A DNA stretch of 64,000 nucleotides, taken from positions 124,001 through 188,000 of the forward strand of contig NZ_JAFVME010000010.1 in assembly GCF_018492665.1 (NCBI RefSeq), read 5' to 3'. Below are positions 27,601-37,116 of the stretch, one piece after another. Position numbers and translations under genes: made by a program. Position 1 is the stretch's first letter. Each line of letters starts with the position of its first letter. The DNA comes from Pedobacter sp. B4-66. Its GTDB lineage: Bacteria; Bacteroidota; Bacteroidia; Sphingobacteriales; Sphingobacteriaceae. Below the pieces are notes generated by a model that worked only from the letters and a program-made list of their open reading frames with translations, ran no database searches and was not told the DNA's origin.

Positions 27601-29081
27601 AAAATATCGTGCGCGTTTGCATCTTTTTTACCAATATAATAAGTGTTATTGGTTGCCACCATTTTAACCTCATGCTTGCGCGCCAACGAAATCAAAGAAA
27701 TATTTACGATGTTCTCATCATCCTGATTGTGGCGCATCAGCTCGATATAAAAATCATCGCCAAATTGTTCTTTCCACCACACCAAAGCCTCTTCAGCCTG
27801 GCGCTCTCCGATGTTCAGCAATTTACTGGAAATCTCTCCGTAGAGGTTTCCAGATAGTACAATGATGTCTTCTTTATATTGTTCAATAACTGCCCTATCT
27901 ATCCTTGGAACATAGTAAAATCCTTTTGTATAGGCAATGGACGACATTTTTGCAAGGTTGTGATAGCCGTTTTTATTTTTTGCCAGCAACACAATCTGAT
28001 AACCATTGTCCTTGCGTTTTTTATCCTCATGGTTATCACAAACAAAAAACTCGCACCCTACAATCGGCTTTAAAATTACGTCTGTAGGTTCTTCTCCCTT
28101 TTCTATTGCAGCGGCATTTTTAGCCTCAACCCCTTTATTGTGATTAAGTACTTGAGCAACAAAATGGAATGCCCCCATCATATTCGCATGATCGGTCATT
28201 GCAACAGCAGGCATTTTCTCGGCCGCAGCCGCCTTTATCAGCGCGGGTATATTAATAGTCGACTGTAGAACAGAAAACTGTGTGTGGTTATGCAAATGCG
28301 CAAATGCGGCATTTTTCAGTTCTTGTTTATTGCTGGCAAGCTCCTGTTTAGAGGGACCACCACTTGTTTTTTGCAGCCTTTTTCTGATATCATCAGAGGC
28401 TGACTTAAGGTTGATGTGTGTTAAACCAATTCGGTTTATTACTCCCGGATTCTTTTCTTTAAAAAGACGAAGATAGCTTTGATCTGTCTGTAATTGTTCA
28501 GGTCTGAAAGCATCAATTTTAAGCAACTGAAAAAAGCAACGTGTAGTTGCCTCCACATCCGCAGTAGCATTGTGCGCCTCCGAAAATGGCTCTCCAAAAA
28601 GGTATTGATGAAGCTCAGTTAAATTAGGCAATTTAAACCTGCCTCCCCTACCACCCGGAAGGCGTAATAACTCGGCAGTAGTTTCAGTACAGGTATCCAA
28701 AACAGGCATTTGTGCCATAGGGCTTTCCACTCCCATCCGGTGAAATTCGCAACCCATGATATTAACATCGAAACCTATGTTTTGGCCTACAATGAATTTC
28801 GCTTTAGAAAGCGCAATGTTAAATTTCTCTAAAACTTCTTGCAATCCAATCCCTTGCTCCTGAGCAAGCTCAGTAGAGATACCATGAATACGCTCTGCAT
28901 CATACGGAATATTAAATCCGTCTGGATTTACAAGATAATCTTGATTTTCGATCAGGTTACCTAACTCATCATGTAACTGCCATGCAATTTGGATACACCT
29001 GGGCCAATTATCTGTATCAGTAATTGGGGCATTCCAATTGCGTGGTAAACCTGTAGTTTCGGTATCAAAAATCAAATACAT
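24654..29081 (-). CDS. dnaE: DNA polymerase III alpha subunit with N-terminal 3'-5' exonuclease domain
   Basis: This 1475-residue replicative polymerase begins with a DEDDh exonuclease of about 190 residues: FDTETTG (Asp6, Glu8), NIGFDVN (Asp105) and EAHNATADVE (His170, Asp175). A PHP domain follows (HLHNHTQFSVL, MTDHANMMGAF). The polymerase core has GPGRGSAAGSVV and the catalytic PDIDIDFDDEG. The C-terminus has helix-hairpin-helix and OB-fold parts. All four exonuclease residues plus the histidine are present, so proofreading appears to be in cis. E. coli has this activity in a separate protein, DnaQ (epsilon). The gene stands alone on the minus strand. Confidence 0.95.
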   Translation of the reverse strand: MYLIFDTETTGLPRNWNAPITDTDNWPRCIQIAWQLHDELGNLIENQDYLVNPDGFNIPYDAERIHGISTELAQEQGIGLQEVLEKFNIALSKAKFIVGQNIGFDVNIMGCEFHRMGVESPMAQMPVLDTCTETTAELLRLPGGRGGRFKLPNLTELHQYLFGEPFSEAHNATADVEATTRCFFQLLKIDAFRPEQLQTDQSYLRLFKEKNPGVINRIGLTHINLKSASDDIRKRLQKTSGGPSKQELASNKQELKNAAFAHLHNHTQFSVLQSTINIPALIKAAAAEKMPAVAMTDHANMMGAFHFVAQVLNHNKGVEAKNAAAIEKGEEPTDVILKPIVGCEFFVCDNHEDKKRKDNGYQIVLLAKNKNGYHNLAKMSSIAYTKGFYYVPRIDRAVIEQYKEDIIVLSGNLYGEISSKLLNIGERQAEEALVWWKEQFGDDFYIELMRHNQDDENIVNISLISLARKHEVKMVATNNTYYIGKKDANAHDILLCVKDGEKQATQIGSGRGFRYGLPNQEYYFKSADEMKALFADVPEAILNIQTIVDKIEIYKLAREVLLPKFDIPEEFLVVEDEEDGGKRGENKFLRHLTYVGAKKRYGELTPEITERLDFELQTIEKTGYPGYFLIVQDFIAEARNLDVSVGPGRGSAAGSVVAYCLWITNIDPIKYDLLFERFLNPDRVSMPDIDIDFDDEGRGRVMDYVIKKYGSNQVAQIITYGTMAAKSSIRDTARVLDLPLFEADKIAKLIPNMKLAKIFNLDEKTLKEALRADEYEKVLELKALSGAKDLSAETILQAQILEGSLRNTGIHACGVIITPDDITNFVPVSVAKDSDLYVTQFDNSVVESAGLLKMDFLGLKTLTLIKDTVKLVKLGHGVELDPDSFPIDDEKTYELFQRGETIGIFQYESNGMQKYMKELKPTVFGDLIAMNALYRPGPLEYIPSFVRRKNGEEEIQYDLDACEEYLKETYGITVYQEQVMLLSQKLAGFTKGEADVLRKAMGKKQKEVLDKMKPKFVAQAAEKGHDPTTLEKIWKDWEAFASYAFNKSHSTCYAWIAYQTAYLKAHYPAEYMAAVLSNNMSDIKQVAFFMEECKQMGVPVLGPDVNESGIKFSVNPQGEIRFGLSGIKGVGDKAVESIIEDRNANGMYKDVHDFAKRSNTRTVNKKAYESFVYSGAFDGFGYHRAQYFFVGINDKMNGIEKLIKFANDFANNESSSQSSLFGGSVADMISEPSLPVAPEWTLIDRLKFEKDAIGIFLSGHPLDNYRLELNEFCQQKVRHLSIVNKIRTGDTNEEVLAEFEGIKNRELVVGGLVVVAAQRMTKTGKPFGTMVFEDYEDTCELALFGDDFIKFKQFLTDGYYLQIRGRVGERFRKEGDWEFKITSINLLSELRDKLAKSVTIQVPLERIDDDFMTQINAILEDNKANTDQQNCQLLFEIYDREQNVNIKMPSKSVKINPSNHFLDQLKSLDVHPKLN

Positions 29082-29175
29082 ATTGTAATTAAATTACTCG
29101 TTTTGGAAATCAAAAATGGAAGTCCAAAAATACGTATTTTTTGCCTGTGATGTAAGGTGTTTCTAAATTTAAAGG

Positions 29176-29658
29176 TCAGGCTAGTGCTGTTTCATCAGAT
29201 GAAACAATGTGATGTTCCTGAGAGACAAGCTTTGAGGTGTCGTAACCACGTTGCTCACATCTGTTAATAATTCCGGTAAGCAATTTATCCGAAAGCACAG
29301 GCTTGCGTGACAGGACAGAAAGATGTCTGTACTTAGGATGGCCAACCACGGCATATGAGTAATCGTCGGCTAATTCTATCACCCAATAATCAACCTTAAA
29401 CGGCCACACGTATTGCGCCTTTAGCGTAGCATTATTGCTACCTCTGGTTACAAACAGTTTAGACCGGGTGTACCTTTGTTCATTAGTTCCAACCACTTTG
29501 TAAGTAGTAAAAACTGCATAGTAACCATCCGGATGAATAACATATGTTTCTGTGGTTTGATACCAGTCTTTATCCATTATAGTAGGTATCGAACATATAG
29601 AATACCACTTGCCTGCATAAGACATTATATCAACCTTTTGTACTGGTACATTTTCCAT
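29176..29658 (-). CDS. Lipocalin-family protein (Blc-like)
   Basis: This 160-residue protein has the lipocalin GxW motif in YAGKWYSICSIP near residue 16 and the later block DYWVIELADDYSYAVVGHPKYRHLSVLSR, which corresponds to the conserved region of bacterial lipocalin Blc. The family binds hydrophobic ligands such as lysophospholipids. E. coli Blc is an outer-membrane lipoprotein, but here no signal peptide or lipobox is visible and a stop lies 8 codons upstream in frame, so a cytoplasmic form is likely. Confidence 0.88.
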   Translation of the reverse strand: MENVPVQKVDIMSYAGKWYSICSIPTIMDKDWYQTTETYVIHPDGYYAVFTTYKVVGTNEQRYTRSKLFVTRGSNNATLKAQYVWPFKVDYWVIELADDYSYAVVGHPKYRHLSVLSRKPVLSDKLLTGIINRCEQRGYDTSKLVSQEHHIVSSDETALA

Positions 29659-29806
29659 AAGCTCCCCTAATTTTTCGCCCTATCAGCAAATGTAAATTCT
29701 TTATCATAAAACCAGCAATAAAGAATAAAGTTTTAAAAACCATTTTTTAAACTCATGTATTTTTCTAACTTCGAAGGGAAGGTAACATATGTAAAAAACT
29801 AAATTT

Positions 29807-30745
29807 ATGAAGATAACGGTTGTAGGTGCAGGTGCCGTTGGCGCTACCTGTGCAGATAATATTGCCAGAAAAGAATTAGCTGAAGAGTTAATTTTACTGG
29901 ACATTAAAGAAGGTTTTGCAGAAGGCAAGGCAATTGATATGATGCAAACGGCCGCTTTATTAGGCTTCGACACTAAAATTACCGGTGTTACCAACGATTA
30001 TGCCAGTACTGCAGGATCTGAAGTTGTGGTCATCACCTCGGGCCTACCCCGTAAACCAGGCATGACCCGTGAAGAGCTAATTGGCATTAACGCCGGCATT
30101 GTAAAAGGTGTTGCCGAAAATATCTTAAAACACTCGCCTGACACCATCATTATCGTAGTTTCCAATCCAATGGATACCATGAATTATCTGGCTTTAAAAT
30201 CAACAGGCCTACCTAAAAACCGCGTATTAGGAATGGGTGGAGCACTAGATTCATCCAGATTTAAATATTACCTTAGTCAGGAATTAGGCTGCTCTCCAGC
30301 TGATTTGAACGCTGTTGTTATTGGTGGCCATGGAGACACCACCATGATTCCTTTAATTAACCACGCTACATGGAATAGTATTCCTGTTACTCAATTCTTA
30401 TCTAAAGAACAGCAGGAAAAAGTTGTTGCCAGCACGATGGTTGGGGGCGCTACTTTAACTAAACTGATTGGCACATCGGCATGGTACGCACCAGGAGCAG
30501 GAACTGCTGCAATGGTTGAAAGTATTGTGCGCGACCAGAAAAAACTAATTTCATCGGGAGTGTATTTAGATGGCGAATATGGCCAAAAAGATATTTCGTT
30601 AGTTGTTCCGGTAATTATTGGCAAAAATGGCGCTGAAAAAATACTGGACATTAAATTAAGTGATACTGAACAAGATACATTTAACAAAAGTGCTGATGCT
30701 GTTCGTAATATGAACGCAGTGCTTCATGAAATGAAACTCGTTTAA
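29807..30745 (+). CDS. mdh: Malate dehydrogenase (LDH-like type)
   Basis: This 312-residue NAD-dependent enzyme of the citric acid cycle interconverts malate and oxaloacetate. The Rossmann motif GAGAVGATCADN is at residues 7-18. The substrate-binding Arg is in SGLPRKPGMTREEL, and VIGGHGDTTMIPL holds the catalytic His near residue 175. This pattern matches the LDH-like MDH group found in Bacteroidota. A retropepsin-like gene follows 24 bases later. Confidence 0.96.
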   Translation: MKITVVGAGAVGATCADNIARKELAEELILLDIKEGFAEGKAIDMMQTAALLGFDTKITGVTNDYASTAGSEVVVITSGLPRKPGMTREELIGINAGIVKGVAENILKHSPDTIIIVVSNPMDTMNYLALKSTGLPKNRVLGMGGALDSSRFKYYLSQELGCSPADLNAVVIGGHGDTTMIPLINHATWNSIPVTQFLSKEQQEKVVASTMVGGATLTKLIGTSAWYAPGAGTAAMVESIVRDQKKLISSGVYLDGEYGQKDISLVVPVIIGKNGAEKILDIKLSDTEQDTFNKSADAVRNMNAVLHEMKLV

Positions 30746-30769
30746 ACGAGGGTATATAGAATAGTTTAA

Positions 30770-31192
30770 ATGAGACCAATCTCAATACCCTTAATTCTAA
30801 TAAGCTTACAAGACGACGGTTTCCACCTATTGGTGGAAATTGTTGTTTTTGGACAAAAGTTATTTGCCGTGGTTGATACCGGCGCTTCCAGATCCGTTTT
30901 TGACAAAACTTTCCTAAAAGATCACCTTAAAGAACTGGAGCATAGCGAAGAAACTCAAGCTACAACATTATTTTCTACCTCAAGCACTTTGCAGGCTGTA
31001 ATACCAGCTATAAAGATAGGCAGTCTGGCATTGAAGAACTATGAAACTGTTGCCTTGGATTTGGAAGCTGTAAACCAAGCATACGAAGGTCTTGGGCACC
31101 CACCCATCATAGGCATTATCGGTAGTGATCTGTTATTGAAATATCAGGCGGTCATCAACTACAAAAAAATGAAACTCTATCTTTATAAATAG
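30770..31192 (+). CDS. Retropepsin-like aspartic protease domain protein
   Basis: This 140-residue protein has the aspartic protease motif FAVVDTGASRSVFD (active Asp in DTGAS) and the second conserved segment GIIGSDLLLKYQAVINY. A single domain of this size is the length of retroviral-type proteases, which work as homodimers. There is no signal peptide or membrane segment, so it is probably cytosolic. It follows mdh closely, but there is no known pathway link. Its substrate is unknown. Confidence 0.85.
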   Translation: MRPISIPLILISLQDDGFHLLVEIVVFGQKLFAVVDTGASRSVFDKTFLKDHLKELEHSEETQATTLFSTSSTLQAVIPAIKIGSLALKNYETVALDLEAVNQAYEGLGHPPIIGIIGSDLLLKYQAVINYKKMKLYLYK

Positions 31193-31271
31193 ATTTACCA
31201 AACTAAGAAAATCAATTTTTTGCATTTTTTTTTGATCCGAAGTCTGCATCGGCTCTTCGACGGCTTTTGTA

Positions 31272-31305
31272 CGGACCTCGTTCGACTATGGTCGAACGAG
31301 GTCCG
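31272..31305. repeat. Palindrome with 15-base arms, REP-like
   Basis: CGGACCTCGTTCGAC (31272-31286) and GTCGAACGAGGTCCG (31291-31305) are perfect complements around a TATG loop. The flank continues with similar words: GAACGAGGTCC, GAACAAGGTGC and AACGTGGTAC occur one after another (31294-31333). It looks like a dispersed palindromic element; its copy number cannot be seen here. Confidence 0.7.
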
Positions 31306-31418
31306 AACAAGGTGCGTTTAAACGTGGTACGAGGGACGACTATGTTTTAGGTTGCAATTCGAATTTTTTCCAAGTCCGAAGCTAAAACAAGCCCAATTTT
31401 ATTGAGTTGCAAAACCAA

Positions 31419-31462
31419 TTTAATTCAAACATCAATTAGATACTATTGATGTTTGAATTAAA
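31419..31462. repeat. AT-rich inverted repeat with 18-base arms
   Basis: 31419-31436 and 31445-31462 are perfect complements with an 8-base loop. No T run follows on either strand, so a terminator role is less convincing than for other hairpins nearby. Confidence 0.65.
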
Positions 31463-31573
31463 CTTACATAAAAATACAAATACTAATTAACAAAAACCAA
31501 TCTATCATTGGTAATTTATTTTGCCTGGCAGCTTGTTCGGCATTAATAGGATGATGACAAGGTAAACATGTCA

Positions 31574-31605
31574 CAAAAAAAGAGGTCTGAAAAACAGACC
31601 TCTTT
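31574..31605 (-). terminator. Intrinsic terminator of gyrB
   Basis: AAAGAGGTCTG and CAGACCTCTTT (31579-31589 and 31595-31605) pair perfectly around a 5-base loop; on the minus strand a run of T follows. It lies 26 bases after the gyrB stop. Confidence 0.88.
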
Positions 31606-31631
31606 AATTTATATTCTTGAATGCATAATGA

Positions 31632-33704
<2,073 letters not shown>

Positions 33705-33805
33705 TTAGGATACTAAATTTGAAATTTTATATTTGTTGAAATTTATCACTCAGGAATGGGCAGGAGGATAGGTTTATAACCCAGAAAAAAACAAATTAAA
33801 TACTA

Positions 33806-34402
33806 ATGAAAACAAAAACAACATTAGGCAGTATTGCTACTGCTGTAGCCATAGTTTCTTTAATGGCATCTTGTCAAAATAAAGATGAAAAGACTGGTAC
33901 AGCTGCAAAATCGGAACCAGCTACTGTTTCAAATAACGAGAAGATTGTTTATGTGAACTCTGATTCATTACTAACAAAATATCAGTATTTTAAGGACATT
34001 AAGGTAAAATTAGAAGCAAAATCTAAAACAGCTCAAGCTGATCTTGGATCTAAACAACAAGCTTTTCAACGTGAGGTTGCTGCTTACCAACAACAGGCAA
34101 ATACTTTGCCAGCTGACCAAAGAGCTGCTACTGAAGAAAGACTTGCGCGTAAACAACAAGAATTACAAGCGTATCAGCAAAATGCAGGTGCTGCACTTCA
34201 AACTGAACAAGCTGCTGAAAACGAAAAACTTTACGACAAAGTTGCTGATTACCTAAAAGGTTATGCAAAAAAGAAAGGCTTTAAAATGGTGTTAACTTAT
34301 TCTAAAGGTAACAGCGCTATTTTATTTGCTGACGAAAGTTTAGATGTAACCAGCGAAGTGATTGTTGGATTAAATGATACTTACAAACCAGCTGCAAAAT
34401 AA
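33806..34402 (+). CDS. OmpH/Skp-family lipoprotein
   Basis: This 198-residue protein has a lipoprotein signal with the lipid-modified Cys at residue 23 (VSLMASCQNKD). The mature part starts with IVYVNSDSLLTKYQYFKD and continues as a long charged helix (about 70-145) rich in Gln, Ala and Lys, then FKMVLTYSKGNSAILFADESLDVT. This is the Skp/OmpH pattern, a coiled-coil periplasmic chaperone for outer-membrane proteins; the lipid anchor is a known Bacteroidota variant. A possible promoter TATATTTG lies at 33728-33735. A strong terminator follows. Confidence 0.88.
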   Translation: MKTKTTLGSIATAVAIVSLMASCQNKDEKTGTAAKSEPATVSNNEKIVYVNSDSLLTKYQYFKDIKVKLEAKSKTAQADLGSKQQAFQREVAAYQQQANTLPADQRAATEERLARKQQELQAYQQNAGAALQTEQAAENEKLYDKVADYLKGYAKKKGFKMVLTYSKGNSAILFADESLDVTSEVIVGLNDTYKPAAK

Positions 34403-34423
34403 TGCAGGTTTAATAAACATATC

Positions 34424-34454
34424 AAATGCCCCGATAATTCGGGGCATTTTTTTT
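34424..34454 (+). terminator. Intrinsic terminator after the OmpH gene
   Basis: AAATGCCCCGA and TCGGGGCATTT pair perfectly around a 4-base loop, followed by eight T. It ends the transcript 22 bases after the stop. Confidence 0.93.
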
Positions 34455-34468
34455 GCACCCCAAATAAC

Positions 34469-34951
34469 ATGGACAAATTAAAAGAACACGAGAAATTCAT
34501 GAAGCTGGCGATTCAGCTTTCTGAAGAAAATGTTTTAGATAAAATGGGCGCTCCATTTGGTGCCGTAGTTGTAAAAGATGGAAAAGTTATTGCAAAAAGT
34601 GCCAACATGGTTATAGCCGACAACGACCCTACTGCACATGCAGAGGTTGCTGCCATAAGACTGGCTTGCAAGAAACTGAAAACATTTGATTTGAGCGGTT
34701 GTGTAATCTACACCAGCTGCGAACCATGCCCTATGTGCCTCAGCGCTGTTTATTGGGCTAGTATCGATACCATTTACTACGCAAACACCAAAATAGACGC
34801 TGCTGATATTGGTTTTAGCGATAAGTTCATTTATGATGAAATGCATAAATCGATGGCAGATAGAGTGCTCCCTTTTAAGCAAATGATGAGAGATGACGCA
34901 CAAAGAGCTTTTAAACTTTGGAACAAATCTGCAGAGAAAACAGAATACTAG
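34469..34951 (+). CDS. Nucleoside deaminase (cytidine/deoxycytidylate deaminase fold)
   Basis: This 160-residue zinc enzyme has the catalytic HAEVAAIR (His57, Glu59) and SCEPCPMCLSAVYWA (Cys87 and Cys90 bind zinc). This matches the guanine deaminase/TadA-like group of the family. The C-terminal half (DKFIYDEMHKSMADRVLPF and the Trp near the end) resembles guanine deaminase more than tRNA adenosine deaminase TadA. The exact base it deaminates is uncertain, so no symbol is given. Confidence 0.85.
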   Translation: MDKLKEHEKFMKLAIQLSEENVLDKMGAPFGAVVVKDGKVIAKSANMVIADNDPTAHAEVAAIRLACKKLKTFDLSGCVIYTSCEPCPMCLSAVYWASIDTIYYANTKIDAADIGFSDKFIYDEMHKSMADRVLPFKQMMRDDAQRAFKLWNKSAEKTEY

Positions 34952-35016
34952 CCATTTCTGTAACTTGTAGCTCCTTTATAGCGTCTTATATCTAATCAAG
35001 CAATTAAACACTCAGA

Positions 35017-35742
35017 ATGGATAGTTACAGACAAAAAGTAGAGATTGAACTGGAATTTTGGAAGAGAGATATCCTAAAAAAGCCGTCTGTTTTGAACAAG
35101 GTTACCGATGGTATCCAGAAAAAGATAAACGGTTATATTCCTGATAAGGTTCATGATGCCATTACTGCAGCCATTAAGGGTATGACAAGGGCTGTTCTTT
35201 ATGGCTCTACGTACACTACCTCATCTACCCCTCCTGAAGAAATGAGCTTGATTCATCGGGAGGCACTTGTGCGCGAAAAAATAGACAGCTACTCTAAAAC
35301 CGGTGCTGCAGAGGGTGGGATAACCGGGGCAGGTGGCTTTTTAATGAGCATGGCTGATTTTCCAATACTTGTAGGTATAAAAATGAAAATGCTCTTTGAA
35401 ATTGCGGCCTTGTACGGTGTTGACGTGAAAGACTTTAGGGAACGTTTATACATTCTTTATATTTTTCAACTCGCTTTTTCTAGTAAAGAAGGTGCTCAAA
35501 AGGTGTTTGTGCACATGCAGGATTGGGATGAAAAGCTTCATATACTTCCTGAAAACTCTGATAATTTCGATTGGAAAACATTTCAGCAGGAATATCGAGA
35601 TTATATTGATATTGCTAAACTAGCGCAATTATTACCTGTAGTTGGCGCTGCAGTTGGCGCCGTTGCCAATTATCAGTTAATTAAAAAGCTTGGAAAAACG
35701 GCTACCCAGGCTTATCGGATGCGTTTGAAAAAAGTGGAATAG
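35017..35742 (+). CDS. EcsC-family protein
   Basis: This 241-residue protein shows the EcsC features: an amphipathic Gly-rich centre (GAAEGGITGAGGFLMSMADFPILVGIKMKMLFEIAALYGVD) and a final hydrophobic GAAVGAVANYQLI segment. EcsC was named after the ABC transporter locus of Bacillus subtilis, and its biochemical role is unknown. The gene is convergent with the S4 gene with no base between the stop codons (35742/35743). Confidence 0.85.
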   Translation: MDSYRQKVEIELEFWKRDILKKPSVLNKVTDGIQKKINGYIPDKVHDAITAAIKGMTRAVLYGSTYTTSSTPPEEMSLIHREALVREKIDSYSKTGAAEGGITGAGGFLMSMADFPILVGIKMKMLFEIAALYGVDVKDFRERLYILYIFQLAFSSKEGAQKVFVHMQDWDEKLHILPENSDNFDWKTFQQEYRDYIDIAKLAQLLPVVGAAVGAVANYQLIKKLGKTATQAYRMRLKKVE

Positions 35743-36144
35743 TTATTCCTCTTCTTCAAATAACCCACCAATCAGATCGTCGGTTTCGCGTCTGTCTTTT
35801 TTAGTTGGCCTTCCGGTTCCCCTGTCTCTTTTTAAAGCCGGAGCATGAAACATAGATTTGAATCCATGTGTTTCCTCAAGAGGAGTAATGTCCTTGTATT
35901 TAGTTACGGCAATTTTAGATTCTACTCTATTGTACAAAAGCTCAACAACTTCTATTACTTTTTTTTCTATCCCTCTTGATACCTGATAAACTTCGCCGGG
36001 CTTAACGATGGCAGATGGCTTAAGATTTTGGCCATTAAATTTAACACGACCAGCCTTGCAGGCCTCTGTAGCTAAACTTCTGGTCTTAAATAATCTTATT
36101 GCCCACAAGTACTTGTCAATACGTAATTTTTCCTTTTCAGTCAT
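35743..36144 (-). CDS. S4-domain RNA-binding protein (Hsp15-like)
   Basis: This 133-residue protein begins with the S4 RNA-binding domain (RIDKYLWAIRLFKTRSLATEACKAGRVKFNGQ, residues 7-38). It ends with a basic then acidic tail (DRGTGRPTKKDRRETDDL). It resembles heat-shock protein Hsp15, which rescues stalled large ribosomal subunits. Function is inferred from the family. Confidence 0.88.
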   Translation of the reverse strand: MTEKEKLRIDKYLWAIRLFKTRSLATEACKAGRVKFNGQNLKPSAIVKPGEVYQVSRGIEKKVIEVVELLYNRVESKIAVTKYKDITPLEETHGFKSMFHAPALKRDRGTGRPTKKDRRETDDLIGGLFEEEE

Positions 36145-36221
36145 AAAAAATCAAAAATACACAAGAAAACAATGCTCAATACATAAAATTCATTTATTTT
36201 GTCAAAAATTAAACAAACAAC

Positions 36222-37040
36222 ATGATAGCAGAATTAAAAAAGTTAGTAGAAGCCGCTTGGGAAGATAGAACTTTATTAGAATATACGGAACATTGTGAGG
36301 CAATTGAAACCGTAGTTATGCAGTTAGATAAAGGTGAATTGCGCGTTGCTGAGCCTATTCTAAATTCATGGGGTGTAAATGAATGGATCAAAAAAGCTGT
36401 TATTCTTTACTTCCCCATCAGACAGATGAAAGTAAGTGAGTCAGGGCCTTTTGTGTTTCATGATAAAATGAAACTAAAAACCAATTATAAAGACCTTGGA
36501 GTAAGAGTAGTACCTGGTGCGAGTGCTCGTTATGGTGCTTTCCTTGCTAAAGGTGTTATCATGATGCCTTCTTATGTAAACATTGGTGCTTACGTAGATG
36601 AAGGTACAATGGTTGATACTTGGGCTACCGTTGGTTCATGTGCGCAAATTGGAAAACATGTTCACTTAAGTGGTGGTGTTGGTATTGGTGGTGTTCTTGA
36701 ACCTATCCAGGCTGCTCCGGTAATCATCGAAGACAACTGCTTCTTAGGCTCAAGAGCTATCGTAGTTGAAGGTGTTCGTGTTGAAAAAGAAGCTGTGTTA
36801 GGTGCTAACGTAGTGTTAACCGCTTCAACAAAAATTATTGACGTTACTGGAAGTAGTCCTGTTGAATACAAAGGTATTGTTCCTGCTCGTTCGGTAGTTA
36901 TTCCTGGTAGCTATGCAAAACAATTCCCTGCTGGCGAATACCACGTTCCATGTGCATTGATTATTGGTAAACGTAAAGAATCTACAGATAAAAAGACTTC
37001 ACTTAATGATGCATTAAGAGAAAACAACGTTGCTGTATAA
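36222..37040 (+). CDS. dapD: 2,3,4,5-tetrahydropyridine-2,6-dicarboxylate N-succinyltransferase
   Basis: This 272-residue enzyme transfers succinyl from succinyl-CoA in the diaminopimelate/lysine pathway. A left-handed beta-helix of hexapeptide repeats is seen from about residue 105 to 220 (GVIMMPSYVNIGAYVDEGTMVDTWATVGSCAQIG and after). The N-terminal helical part and the closing AGEYHVPCALIIGKRKES are also typical of DapD. The length matches the family. It stands alone and is followed by a hairpin terminator. Confidence 0.95.
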   Translation: MIAELKKLVEAAWEDRTLLEYTEHCEAIETVVMQLDKGELRVAEPILNSWGVNEWIKKAVILYFPIRQMKVSESGPFVFHDKMKLKTNYKDLGVRVVPGASARYGAFLAKGVIMMPSYVNIGAYVDEGTMVDTWATVGSCAQIGKHVHLSGGVGIGGVLEPIQAAPVIIEDNCFLGSRAIVVEGVRVEKEAVLGANVVLTASTKIIDVTGSSPVEYKGIVPARSVVIPGSYAKQFPAGEYHVPCALIIGKRKESTDKKTSLNDALRENNVAV

Positions 37041-37073
37041 GGTGTAAAAACTTTTATCAGTATAGATTTAGAG

Positions 37074-37108
37074 AGAGCCTGATCATTTTATGATACAGGC
37101 TCTTTTTA
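37074..37108. terminator. Hairpin terminator between dapD and the glycosyltransferase gene
   Basis: AGAGCCTG with an inner ATCA pairs with TGAT and CAGGCTCT, one base bulged, followed by five T on the plus strand. It lies between convergent genes. Confidence 0.8.
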
Positions 37109-37116
37109 TTTACTTG

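Larger units (their letters stand above)
31193..31631. other. Gene-free 439-base region with two long palindromes
   Basis: No convincing ORF is present. The first part (about 31235-31350) is richer in G and C than its surroundings and contains a 15-base-arm palindrome and degenerate 10-11-base repeats. The second has an AT-rich 18-base inverted repeat. The gyrB terminator lies at the right end. Described separately below. Confidence 0.7.

Noticed and set aside
31272-31305. Palindrome as a CRISPR repeat
   Set aside because: It is a single copy with degenerate flanking words and no regular spacers, and no cas genes are in the window.
33762-33770. AGGAGG-like sequence before the OmpH gene as a Shine-Dalgarno site
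   Set aside because: It is about 40 bases before the start codon, too far to act.
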